A DNA stretch of 64,000 nucleotides from Candidatus Puniceispirillum sp. GTDB lineage: Bacteria; Pseudomonadota; Alphaproteobacteria; Puniceispirillales; Puniceispirillaceae. Positions 16,146-23,676 of the stretch are shown here, piece after piece. The stretch is from NCBI GenBank assembly GCA_028382965.1, contig JAOEUK010000001.1, positions 469,001-533,000 on the forward strand, in the 5' to 3' direction. Positions within the stretch are counted from its first letter, which is position 1, and each line of letters begins with the position of its first letter. The notes beneath the pieces are model-generated. The model did not search any database and had not been told where the DNA came from. It was given only the letters and a program-made list of their open reading frames with translations. A program made the translations under genes and the position numbers.

Positions 16146-17657
16146 ATGGATCTGCAAACTTTCAACAGGCTGTCACTAACGATGCAAGTGGACAATGACA
16201 TAGAACCCCCTCTAAATAATGGCAGGGTCGCGGTTATAGATATTGGTTCAAATTCACTACGATTGGTTGTTTATGACAAAAATGGTGCATACCCTGCTCC
16301 TCTTTTTGATGAGCGTGCAAATTGCCGATTGGGTGAGGGGTTAGATCAAACTGGGGAATTGAACCCAGAACGTGTTCAGTATGCTTTGGAAACTTTAACT
16401 AGGTTTTCAGCCATTATTAAGGAGTTGACAGTTAATAGTTGTTATCCGATTGCAACCGCTGCAGTTCGGCGTGCCAAGAATGGCGCAGAGTTCACAAAAC
16501 CAGCTCAAGATATACTCGGTCACCCTGTGAAAATTCTTTCACAAGCGGATGAGATAAACCACGTTTCACGCGGGCTCACTTTAAATCTACCTGAAGCCAG
16601 TGGCTTGATTGCTGACCTTGGTGGAGGCAGCATTGAAATAATAGCTTTAAGGCGCGGGAAGGTCTGCCACTCTGTTAGTTTGAATTTTGGGCATTTATCC
16701 AGCTTAACAGATCAAGAGATCATGAGCGCGTTAAGAGAGCACTCTTGGATTAGGAATTTTGGCGCTAAACAGCTTTTTGGCGTTGGTGGTAGCTTTAGAT
16801 CGATTGGTTCAGCTTTTATTAGCCGGACGGGCTATCCCTTGCGGGTTTTGCATGGACTGAAGATTAAACGAAGGAATGTCTTAGAAGTCTGCAATGACTT
16901 AACTGCGAATGAACCCAATTTAGAGGGTGTGCCGCCAACACGTGTGAAAACAATCCCGGTTGCTGCAATGATTATTCATGCACTGGTTGAGTTTTCACGT
17001 GTTTATCGAGTCACAATAAGCGGTACCAGTGTTCGTGATGGTGTAATTGCCATCAACGAACTAAATGCCGATCAGCAGGCTGACTTCTTAATGGCAGTAA
17101 GTGAAGAAATTGCAGGTTCAACGGGAAGAGTTGCTAACGTTTCAACCTTATTACAACAATTTTTAAAGCCTCTCTCCAAAATTTGTCTGGCTGGCTCGGA
17201 CAGATTAATTAAAGTGGCTGCAAATATGGCTGATCTGGGTTGGCATGAGCATGGCGACTTGGGGGGGGATATAGCGTCGCGGCATGTTCTGAGTTTGCCT
17301 GTTAACTGTGTTACGCATAAAGAGCGCGTGTGGCTTTCTACAGCTCTTTACCACCGACATTTCGGCTTGAAGGTAACAAAATTACGTCCACAAGATTTGG
17401 ACATGCTTCTGAGTAAAAAGCGAATTGCAGATGCCACAATCATTGGCTTGGCAATGCGGTTTGCATTGGTGTTTTCTGCTGGCGCGACTGCTCCTTTAAA
17501 TTTTATAAGATTGAAATTGAAAGACAAAACTCTGACTTTAATAGTTGATCCGTTGATTGAGGATCTGTTTGATCGTCGGTGTAGAAGTAGGTTTAAACAA
17601 TTGGCGGAGCATGCTGGCTGTGTTCCAAAAATTATTATCAAAAAAACACTTCTATGA
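16146..17657 (+). CDS. ppx: Exopolyphosphatase / Ppx-GppA phosphatase
   Basis: 503 aa Ppx/GppA family protein of the actin-like ASKHA fold. The phosphate-binding loops are AVIDIGSNSLRLVVYD at residues 28-43 and GLIADLGGGSIEIIAL near 155-170. An extra C-terminal helical (HD-like) region fills out to Ppx length. It hydrolyses terminal phosphates from polyphosphate (or pppGpp for GppA). The neighbouring PiT transporter and PPK2 favour exopolyphosphatase. The start has GGAG about 8 nt upstream. The 208 bp before it (15938-16145) is AT-rich and shows nothing else recognisable. Confidence 0.85.
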   Translation: MDLQTFNRLSLTMQVDNDIEPPLNNGRVAVIDIGSNSLRLVVYDKNGAYPAPLFDERANCRLGEGLDQTGELNPERVQYALETLTRFSAIIKELTVNSCYPIATAAVRRAKNGAEFTKPAQDILGHPVKILSQADEINHVSRGLTLNLPEASGLIADLGGGSIEIIALRRGKVCHSVSLNFGHLSSLTDQEIMSALREHSWIRNFGAKQLFGVGGSFRSIGSAFISRTGYPLRVLHGLKIKRRNVLEVCNDLTANEPNLEGVPPTRVKTIPVAAMIIHALVEFSRVYRVTISGTSVRDGVIAINELNADQQADFLMAVSEEIAGSTGRVANVSTLLQQFLKPLSKICLAGSDRLIKVAANMADLGWHEHGDLGGDIASRHVLSLPVNCVTHKERVWLSTALYHRHFGLKVTKLRPQDLDMLLSKKRIADATIIGLAMRFALVFSAGATAPLNFIRLKLKDKTLTLIVDPLIEDLFDRRCRSRFKQLAEHAGCVPKIIIKKTLL

Positions 17658-17744
17658 CAGGTAAAAATTTCTTTGATTGATATGAATTATATGTTAGCTC
17701 CTCTTCAATATTTAATGTTCAAATATTATTGAGGGTTAAAGTTC

Positions 17745-19238
17745 ATGTCTAACAGTTCTCCTTCGAGTAAAGACCGATACGTTAGAGATTTGCAGCGATT
17801 AGACTCGCAGCAAACACAAGTGCGCACATTTTTGGCCAAGCTTTTCCCTTTTTTCATAGCATTGATTTTTCTTGCACTTGTCGGAGTCTACGGCGGGCTC
17901 AGTTTGCAAGTTGCTGATGAGAATTTGATCATGCTTGTTACAGCTGCCATTATTGGGGGCTATATGGCTCTCAATATTGGCGCCAACGATGTAGCTAATA
18001 ACATGGGCCCTGCTGTTGGTGGTCGAGTGCTCACAGTTATGTCAGCAGTTTGCATAGCCGCTGTTTGTGAGAGCGCGGGAGCGTTACTGGCCGGTGGTGA
18101 CGTTGTCAAGACTGTTGCGAAAGGGATCATAAGTCCTGGTGAAGGACTAAGTATAGCCGATTTTAGAGATTTAATGCTAAGCGCTTTGTTTGCAGCGGCG
18201 TTGTGGGTGAATTTGGCGACCTTTTTAAATGCTCCTGTTTCGACTACGCACTCTATTGTGGGTGGTGTATTGGGGGCAGGAATAGCTGCAGCCGGCTTTG
18301 GCCTAGTTAATTGGATTACGATGTCAAAAATTGCTGCTAGCTGGGTGATTTCTCCTGTCTTTGGTGGCATAGTAGCCGCAGTTCTGCTGCTATTTATTCA
18401 GTTAAAGGTCTTTAATGCTGAAGATCGCATAAAAGCATCAAAAAGGTGGGTTCCAATTTTAATTGGCCTGATGGCTGGAGCTTTTTCCGCATACATGGCA
18501 ATGAAGGGGTTGAAAAAGATTTGGAGGCCTTCCTCGGTCGAGATTACTTTTTATTCATTATTTAGCTTTTTAATTTTTTGGGTTATTTCAATTCCATATA
18601 TTTCAAGTTTGAGCAAATCTTTAACCAGTAGTAAAAAAGACGTAAACTCTTTGTTTAACTTGCCACTGATCCTTGGTGTGGCACTTTTAAGCTTTGCCCA
18701 TGGAGCAAATGACGTTGCTAATGCGATTGGCCCATTGGCTGCAATTGTTTCAACCTTTAGCGATACATCTGTTGCGGCAAAAGTGTCTATACCATTTTGG
18801 GTTATGGTAATTGGAGCGGTTGGTTTGGCACTGGGGTTGCTCTTATTTGGCCCTAAATTAATTCACACTGTGGGCGATCAAATAACACGACTGAATGCCC
18901 CTCGTGCTTATTGTGTGGCGCTTGCATCGGCGACCACAGTATTAATTGCGACTACGCTGGGCTTACCTGTTAGCTCAACTCATATAGCGATTGGTGCGAT
19001 TTTTGGAGTTGGGTTTCTAAGAGAGTTTCTGGAAAACCCAAATAAAAGACGATTGAGGCCTGGCCACCAACTCAATGCAACCTCAAGCGACGCTTTTGGT
19101 AATGTTAATGCAAGATTGAGACGTAAATTAGTCCGACGTAAATTTGTTTTAAGCATTGCTGCCGCATGGGTAATTACCGTACCAGCCTCTGCTACCATTG
19201 CTGCTATACTTTTTTTCGCCTTACATGCTTTAATATAA
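17745..19238 (+). CDS. pit: PiT-family inorganic phosphate transporter
   Basis: 497 aa integral membrane transporter with the duplicated PiT signature. The first copy is ALNIGANDVANNMGPAVGG near residues 75-93 and NAPVSTTHSIVGGVLGAG near 162. The second copy is SFAHGANDVANAIGPLAAI near 317 and LPVSSTHIAIGAIFGVGF near 407. It takes up phosphate or metal-phosphate with H+ or Na+. The N-terminus has a short soluble segment before the first membrane span. No PhoU-like partner gene is adjacent. Its 3' end overlaps the convergent Nudix gene by 35 bp. Downstream of ppx, it probably feeds the polyphosphate pool. Confidence 0.9.
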   Translation: MSNSSPSSKDRYVRDLQRLDSQQTQVRTFLAKLFPFFIALIFLALVGVYGGLSLQVADENLIMLVTAAIIGGYMALNIGANDVANNMGPAVGGRVLTVMSAVCIAAVCESAGALLAGGDVVKTVAKGIISPGEGLSIADFRDLMLSALFAAALWVNLATFLNAPVSTTHSIVGGVLGAGIAAAGFGLVNWITMSKIAASWVISPVFGGIVAAVLLLFIQLKVFNAEDRIKASKRWVPILIGLMAGAFSAYMAMKGLKKIWRPSSVEITFYSLFSFLIFWVISIPYISSLSKSLTSSKKDVNSLFNLPLILGVALLSFAHGANDVANAIGPLAAIVSTFSDTSVAAKVSIPFWVMVIGAVGLALGLLLFGPKLIHTVGDQITRLNAPRAYCVALASATTVLIATTLGLPVSSTHIAIGAIFGVGFLREFLENPNKRRLRPGHQLNATSSDAFGNVNARLRRKLVRRKFVLSIAAAWVITVPASATIAAILFFALHALI

Positions 19239-19692
19239 GAGGCTTTAAAGACGCAAACAGATTAATTACTCTTAAAAAATCCTCTCGGTCTGTGACTCTG
19301 TCGGCACTATCTAAAAGAGCCCAGTGCCTCTGCCGCTTTTTAAATTCAGGCCATTCATCTAATTGCTCTTCAACCAACATCGGATAGTAGGTCACTGCAA
19401 CATTTTTTGTAGCACCAAAATCACTCTTTGTGATCACATTAGTCATGGGAATTTGTTCAAGCAGTGACCCCTTCACCCCTGCTTCGTCAAAGGCACATCG
19501 TAAGCAACCTTTTTTATGACTTTCTTTCAACTCTAAATCACACTTGGGCAATATCCACCGCCCTCTTCCTATTGATGTTACAAACAACACTGCAATATTT
19601 CCTTCTTTTACATCAAAAGGAATAATCCCAACTTTATGATCCATAATATTTATTTCTTTCAGTCTTTTTGGTTGGTTAGGCATAATGGGCAT
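19204..19692 (-). CDS. Nudix-fold protein with degenerate Nudix box
   Basis: About 162 aa. The fold matches the diphosphoinositol polyphosphate/diadenosine polyphosphate hydrolase-like Nudix proteins: GRWILPKC before the box, then YYPMLV, DEWPEFKKRQRHW and EDFLRVINLF. The Nudix box is damaged. Where the consensus is G-x5-E-x7-REUxEExGU, this protein has C-x5-E-x7-RCAFDEAGV, so the leading Gly and the Glu after Arg are Cys and the next catalytic Glu is Asp. Metal-dependent hydrolysis may be weakened or lost. Starts at 19692, 19683 or 19644 are all possible, with no strong ribosome site. It follows PPK2, suggesting a polyphosphate or nucleotide polyphosphate link. Confidence 0.72.
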   Translation of the reverse strand: MPIMPNQPKRLKEINIMDHKVGIIPFDVKEGNIAVLFVTSIGRGRWILPKCDLELKESHKKGCLRCAFDEAGVKGSLLEQIPMTNVITKSDFGATKNVAVTYYPMLVEEQLDEWPEFKKRQRHWALLDSADRVTDREDFLRVINLFASLKPLILKHVRRKKV

Positions 19693-19758
19693 TGCTTGAA
19701 AAATTGGTATAAAAATGTGCAGTAAATTGTTAGTTTTATCAGCGTAGCAAATCAAGTT

Positions 19759-20679
19759 TTAGAACATTTTTGGAACATAAAGCTCATTTTGAAGTGTTTG
19801 CCTTTCGTAATCGGGGTCAAAAAGCCGTTCAGGCAATGTAACCCTTTTTTGATCAACTTCAGCGTAAGGGATTCTTGAGAGGATATGAGCCATACAATTG
19901 AGTCGCTCTCGCCGTTTATCATTTCCCTCCACAATATACCATGGGGCCTCAGTTATTGAAGTCCGTTCAAACATTTCTTCCTTGGCTTTTGTGTATTGTT
20001 CCCAGCGAATGCGACTTTGCAAGTCCATCTCAGATAACTTCCATTGCTTCATTGGGTCGTGAATGCGCATGAGGAAACGCAACTGTTGCTCCTCATCGCT
20101 AATTGAAAACCAGTATTTGAGTACAATAATACCCGAGCGTACCAGCATCTTTTCAAATTCAGTCACGTCTTGAAAAAACTGCTCAACCTGTAGTTCGGTT
20201 GCAAACCCCATAACACGTTCAACACCTGCGCGGTTGTACCAGGATCGATCAAATAATATGATTTCGCCGCCAGCTGGCAAATAAGGAACATAACGCTGAA
20301 AGTACCATTGCGACATTTCTCTTTCTGTCGGCTTAGGCAGAGCGACTGCACGTGCAACACGTGGATCCATCCGCTGTGTTATTCGTTTTATTACGCTGCC
20401 TTTACCAGCGCTATCTCTTCCCTCACAGATTATCAAGATCTTGGCGTTTGTTTCCTTTACCCAATCTTGTAATTTTATCATCTCAGCCTGAAGCGAAAGT
20501 AAGCTATGATAGTATTCACGGCTGGGCATGTCGGATGGGTGTTTTTCTTGATACGCTTGACGAAGTTTTTTGGATGTCACCATATCTTCAAAATCAAGTT
20601 CTAGGATTTCATCAATTAAATCATTTGTTGCCTGATCAGGGTCAAAAGGGTCATTCATAGTGAAATACATTTCTGCCAC
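19759..20679 (-). CDS. ppk2: Polyphosphate kinase 2
   Basis: About 300 aa PPK2 of the single-domain class, which transfers phosphate between polyphosphate and nucleoside diphosphates. Walker A GRDSAGKGS is at about residues 88-96, the lid region includes PKPTEREMSQWYFQRY, and Walker B is LFDRSWYNRAGVE near 143. The signature WKLSEMDLQSRIRWEQYTKAKEEMF is split along 230-255. Start choices are GTG 20679, ATG 20670 or ATG 20658, without a decisive ribosome site. It is transcribed with the Nudix gene (66 bp gap from the chosen Nudix start) and faces ppx-pit, so making, degrading and supplying polyphosphate are grouped in about 4.5 kb. Confidence 0.9.
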   Translation of the reverse strand: MAEMYFTMNDPFDPDQATNDLIDEILELDFEDMVTSKKLRQAYQEKHPSDMPSREYYHSLLSLQAEMIKLQDWVKETNAKILIICEGRDSAGKGSVIKRITQRMDPRVARAVALPKPTEREMSQWYFQRYVPYLPAGGEIILFDRSWYNRAGVERVMGFATELQVEQFFQDVTEFEKMLVRSGIIVLKYWFSISDEEQQLRFLMRIHDPMKQWKLSEMDLQSRIRWEQYTKAKEEMFERTSITEAPWYIVEGNDKRRERLNCMAHILSRIPYAEVDQKRVTLPERLFDPDYERQTLQNELYVPKMF

Positions 20680-20870
20680 TGTTCTATGGCATTTATATGG
20701 TGAAACTTATTTGAAATTAGCACTACAGTGGCTGATGAGCAATAATATGAGGCCATCTCATATAAATTTTTAAACGTTGGTGATTTTGACTTATGTAAAA
20801 ATGTTGTTTGTCTGATATAATTTTTCGTTGGTAAAAGGCTGCTTAGTAATGACTGGCCCAATAGCCTGAC

Positions 20871-21126
20871 TTGGTCTGGATTGAAGGTTCTGATGTCACA
20901 AAACGAGGCTACGCAAAAGCAGACCAGCTTTTATCAATTCTAACAGAACGGCCTGGACAGGTGTATAGTTTTGCGCGAAGATTTAGATCTTTTTTGAGGA
21001 CATTTTGTCTATGTTGAAGAACGCTCTGTTGATGCGCATTTTAGCCATCTTCGTAAAGCTCTGAATCAATCAGAAGAAAGAGCCTTGTCAAACCCTATAC
21101 GAACGGCTTGGGGTAACGTTATTCAT
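20871..21126 (+). pseudogene. Remnant of an OmpR/PhoB-type response regulator DNA-binding domain
   Basis: The first frame reads ADQLLSILTERPGQVYSFAR (about 20919-20978), like the first helices of an OmpR winged helix. A shift near 20976-20979 moves to the frame reading EDLDLF, a TGA at 20995 (in place of the usual Trp), GHFVYVEERSVDAHFSHLRK (20998-21057), ALNQSE, then IRTAWGN and a stop at 21124-21126. These match the recognition helix and the IRTVWGVGY end of the domain. The receiver domain is absent: a stop at 20862 closes the frame upstream. So at least one frameshift, one nonsense change and a 5' deletion have inactivated it. No histidine kinase is nearby. Confidence 0.75.
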
Positions 21127-21263
21127 TGAAAAGGCCAAAAACTTAATCGCAAAAAATTGTACTATGCCCTTTAAAATATTGTATGACCAGATTAGGGATG
21201 TGTTGGCAGGCTATCGGTCGGCATCATAGCAACCTAATTACGTATCAGGGTAAACGGCTAAAA

Positions 21264-21704
21264 ATGGCTAAAAATTTTAAACATGGGAAGCAAAATTCAA
21301 CTGTGGATGCTCCGGCCCATTTTGTTCCACTGGGTGTCATTATAAATGAATACTCAGGCAAACTAGAGCGCTATATGATAAAAAATGTTACAAGAGACGT
21401 CGTTATCACAATGCCAGTCTCAGTTGACGTGGCAAATAAAGGTAAACAAAAATTCTTTGTAGCAGTTGCCGTAACAACTCGTTTTGATGGGCCGGAGGCT
21501 TTGTCAGATGAAATAGGACGTACGTCCCCCAAAGGCCATATACCATTGTTTGCATGGGTGCCTGCTAATTTATATAACAGTGACGAGTTTGGCATTTTTA
21601 TTGATGAATTACCGATTGGTGAAGTGCTGAAGAATGGCCTGGTGAATGAGTTGATTGAACAGGCTGATATTGAGAAAACGGTGATTGCGCTAAGCCAACA
21701 ATAG
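21264..21704 (+). CDS. Hypothetical protein, family not recognised
   Basis: 146 aa from the ATG at 21264 (MAKNFKHGKQ). The frame extends to 21183, but that stretch looks non-coding. The protein is soluble with no signal peptide or membrane segment. It has a basic N-terminus, a central VPLGVIINEYSGKLERYMIK segment, a hydrophobic beta-rich KFFVAVAVTT stretch and an acidic C-terminal helix with EVLKNGLVNELIEQADIEK. I cannot assign it to a family. It lies between the response-regulator remnant and yaiI (13 bp gap) and may be cotranscribed with yaiI. Confidence 0.6.
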   Translation: MAKNFKHGKQNSTVDAPAHFVPLGVIINEYSGKLERYMIKNVTRDVVITMPVSVDVANKGKQKFFVAVAVTTRFDGPEALSDEIGRTSPKGHIPLFAWVPANLYNSDEFGIFIDELPIGEVLKNGLVNELIEQADIEKTVIALSQQ

Positions 21705-21717
21705 AGGCAAGGGCTGG

Positions 21718-22194
21718 ATGATAAAGTCAACTATCTACATTGATGCTGATGCTTGCCCAGTAAAAGCTGAAGCAGAGCAGATTGCCACGCGCCACCAATT
21801 AAGGCTTGTGATAGTTTCTAATGGTGGAATTCGTCCATCGACTAATCCATTGGTACAGCTTGTGATTGTTGCTGAAGGACCAGATGTTGCCGATCAATAT
21901 ATTGCTGGTCATTCCGAAATTGGTGACATTGTTGTTACTGGCGATATCCCTTTAGCCGCTAAAGTGCTTGCCAACGATGTTGTTGCTATCCGCCATAATG
22001 GTGATGTTTTTACAAAGGATAATATTGGCGGACAGCTTGCAACACGTGACTTAATGACTGATATTCGTGCAGCTGACCCATTCCTCGTTCAATCCAGTCG
22101 TAAGGGTGGGAATGCAGCTTTTACAGATAAGGATCGGTCTAGATTTCGAAACGCGCTTGAAGCAGAAATCCAAAAAATTCAGAAGCGTAGTTAG
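21718..22194 (+). CDS. yaiI: YaiI/YqxD (UPF0178) family protein
   Basis: 158 aa, the family length. Opens STIYIDADACPVKAEAEQIA, with the conserved acidic IDADACPVK motif of the PIN/NYN-like UPF0178 fold, followed by IVSNGG, GPDVADQYI, VVTGDIPLA (second acidic motif) and DVFTKDNIG. The fold suggests a metal-dependent nuclease, but no activity is established that I know of. Starts at ATG 21718 with GGGCTGG upstream. Ends before a rho-independent terminator. Confidence 0.88.
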   Translation: MIKSTIYIDADACPVKAEAEQIATRHQLRLVIVSNGGIRPSTNPLVQLVIVAEGPDVADQYIAGHSEIGDIVVTGDIPLAAKVLANDVVAIRHNGDVFTKDNIGGQLATRDLMTDIRAADPFLVQSSRKGGNAAFTDKDRSRFRNALEAEIQKIQKRS

Positions 22195-22293
22195 TTGGGC
22201 CCTGATTATTATTGTGCTCCCCCAGACTGGCATCTTTTTGAGCAGTATTTCACCTGATCCCAATCACGAGACCATTTTTTTCGCCATTGAAAT

Positions 22294-22341
22294 GGCCGAC
22301 CACAAAACTTACATATTTTTTCTGGCAAGTCGGCCTTTTTT
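22294..22341 (+). terminator. Rho-independent terminator downstream of yaiI
   Basis: GGCCGAC at 22294-22300 pairs with GTCGGCC at 22329-22335, followed by six T residues (22336-22341). The 28 nt loop is longer than usual. It separates yaiI from arsC; the remaining 22195-22416 shows no gene. Confidence 0.7.
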
Positions 22342-22416
22342 AGCATTTTTGTCATCTTTACACCTTAGAATAATAGGCCGTAGAAATCTCCGCATAGTTT
22401 GCATAGAGGATTATTA

Positions 22417-22920
22417 ATGTCATCACCTCTTTTGAATGTTTTATTTTTATGCACCGGCAACTCAGCTCGATCGATAATTGCTGAGGGAATATTGCGCAAA
22501 AAGGGTGGCAGTGATTTTCAGGCTTATTCGGCTGGTTCACAGCCGGCAGGTCAGCCTAATCCATATGCGTTGGTAGTGCTTCGTAATCATGATATTGATA
22601 CCGGATTTGCAAGGTCAAAGCGTTGGGATATATTTGCGGATCCAACTGGCTTAAAAATGGATTTAATTATCACGGTCTGTGATAATGCTGCTGGTGAGAC
22701 GTGCCCAGTATGGCCGGGCCATCCATCCAGTGCGCATTGGGGTGTTGCCGATCCGGCTGCGATACGAGGCAGTCGTGCAGATATTGCAACTGCCTTTCAG
22801 ACAACCTATCGAGAAATGACAACGTGGATTGGCTTGCTGATAGAGGCAAATCCGACTTCACAAACTATAGGGAGTTTAGCTCGGTCAATAGGTCAACGTG
22901 AGGCAAAAAAGTATGAATGA
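22417..22920 (+). CDS. arsC: Arsenate reductase ArsC (low-molecular-weight phosphatase fold)
   Basis: 167 aa. The phosphatase loop LCTGNSARS (C12-x5-R18) is near the N-terminus. Two further cysteines in TVCDNAAGETCPVWPGHP (C88, C96) provide the redox relay of the thioredoxin-coupled ArsC group, separating it from plain tyrosine phosphatases. It reduces arsenate to arsenite in the cytoplasm. ATG 22417 has AGAGGA 6 nt upstream; a TTG at 22399 is less likely. It overlaps the aquaporin gene by 8 bp, so the two are coupled. Confidence 0.87.
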   Translation: MSSPLLNVLFLCTGNSARSIIAEGILRKKGGSDFQAYSAGSQPAGQPNPYALVVLRNHDIDTGFARSKRWDIFADPTGLKMDLIITVCDNAAGETCPVWPGHPSSAHWGVADPAAIRGSRADIATAFQTTYREMTTWIGLLIEANPTSQTIGSLARSIGQREAKKYE

Positions 22921-23596
22921 TATCTCAAAACGGTTGTTTGCAGAATGGTTTGGCACATTGGCTTTAGTTGCAACTGTCGTCGGGTCAGGCATTATGGCCG
23001 AAACACTCTCAAATAATAATATTGCGCTTGCCTTACTTGGAAATACAATTGCAACAGGCGCTATACTTGTCGTTCTGATTACTATGCTTGGTCCCGTGTC
23101 TGGCGCGCACTTTAATCCGGCAGTAAGTGCCGCTTTTGCTCTCCGTGGCGAATTATCCGGCATGCTGGCTATTAAATACATTACATGCCAATTTTTAGGT
23201 GGTATTTGTGGTACCTTTATGGCGCACTGGATGTTTGCGGCTCCCATCATTCAAGAGGCAACACACTTTCGAAGTGGTCTCAATCAATATGGGTCTGAGT
23301 GGGTGGCAACTTTTGGACTTTTGATGGTAATTTTTGGAGGTATTAGGTATCGGCCAGATGCTGTGCCATGGATGGTTGGGCTTTATATAATGGCTGCTTA
23401 TTGGTTTACAGCATCAACAAGCTTTGCCAATCCAGCAGTTACTGTCGCCCGTTCATTAACGGATAGCTTTTCTGGCATCTATATGGGTGACATGCCCTTT
23501 TTTATTTTTGCACAAATGCTTGCTGTCTGGCCGGCTTATCGCCTTGCTAGCTGGCTATTTTCATGCGATCAGCCTAGGAGTGATAGGACAAGCTGA
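22913..23596 (+). CDS. aqpS: MIP/aquaporin family channel (AqpS-like)
   Basis: 227 aa channel with six membrane segments. The two half-helix motifs are SGAHFNPAVS near residue 60 and SFANPAVTVARS near 175, with the conserved Arg after the second NPA. Coupling to arsC by an 8 bp overlap mirrors the arsC/aqpS arrangement of Sinorhizobium meliloti, where arsenite made by ArsC leaves through the channel. ATG 22913 is chosen (AGG about 9 nt upstream); GTG 22898 is an alternative. No ArsB/Acr3 pump or ArsR repressor is adjacent. Confidence 0.85.
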   Translation: MNDISKRLFAEWFGTLALVATVVGSGIMAETLSNNNIALALLGNTIATGAILVVLITMLGPVSGAHFNPAVSAAFALRGELSGMLAIKYITCQFLGGICGTFMAHWMFAAPIIQEATHFRSGLNQYGSEWVATFGLLMVIFGGIRYRPDAVPWMVGLYIMAAYWFTASTSFANPAVTVARSLTDSFSGIYMGDMPFFIFAQMLAVWPAYRLASWLFSCDQPRSDRTS

Positions 23597-23676
23597 TAAA
23601 ATAATGCTTCCCATCTTAGCGGTTTAGCTATAGGAATGCGGCGCGGATACAAATCCCTAACCCAAGAGACATTCAG

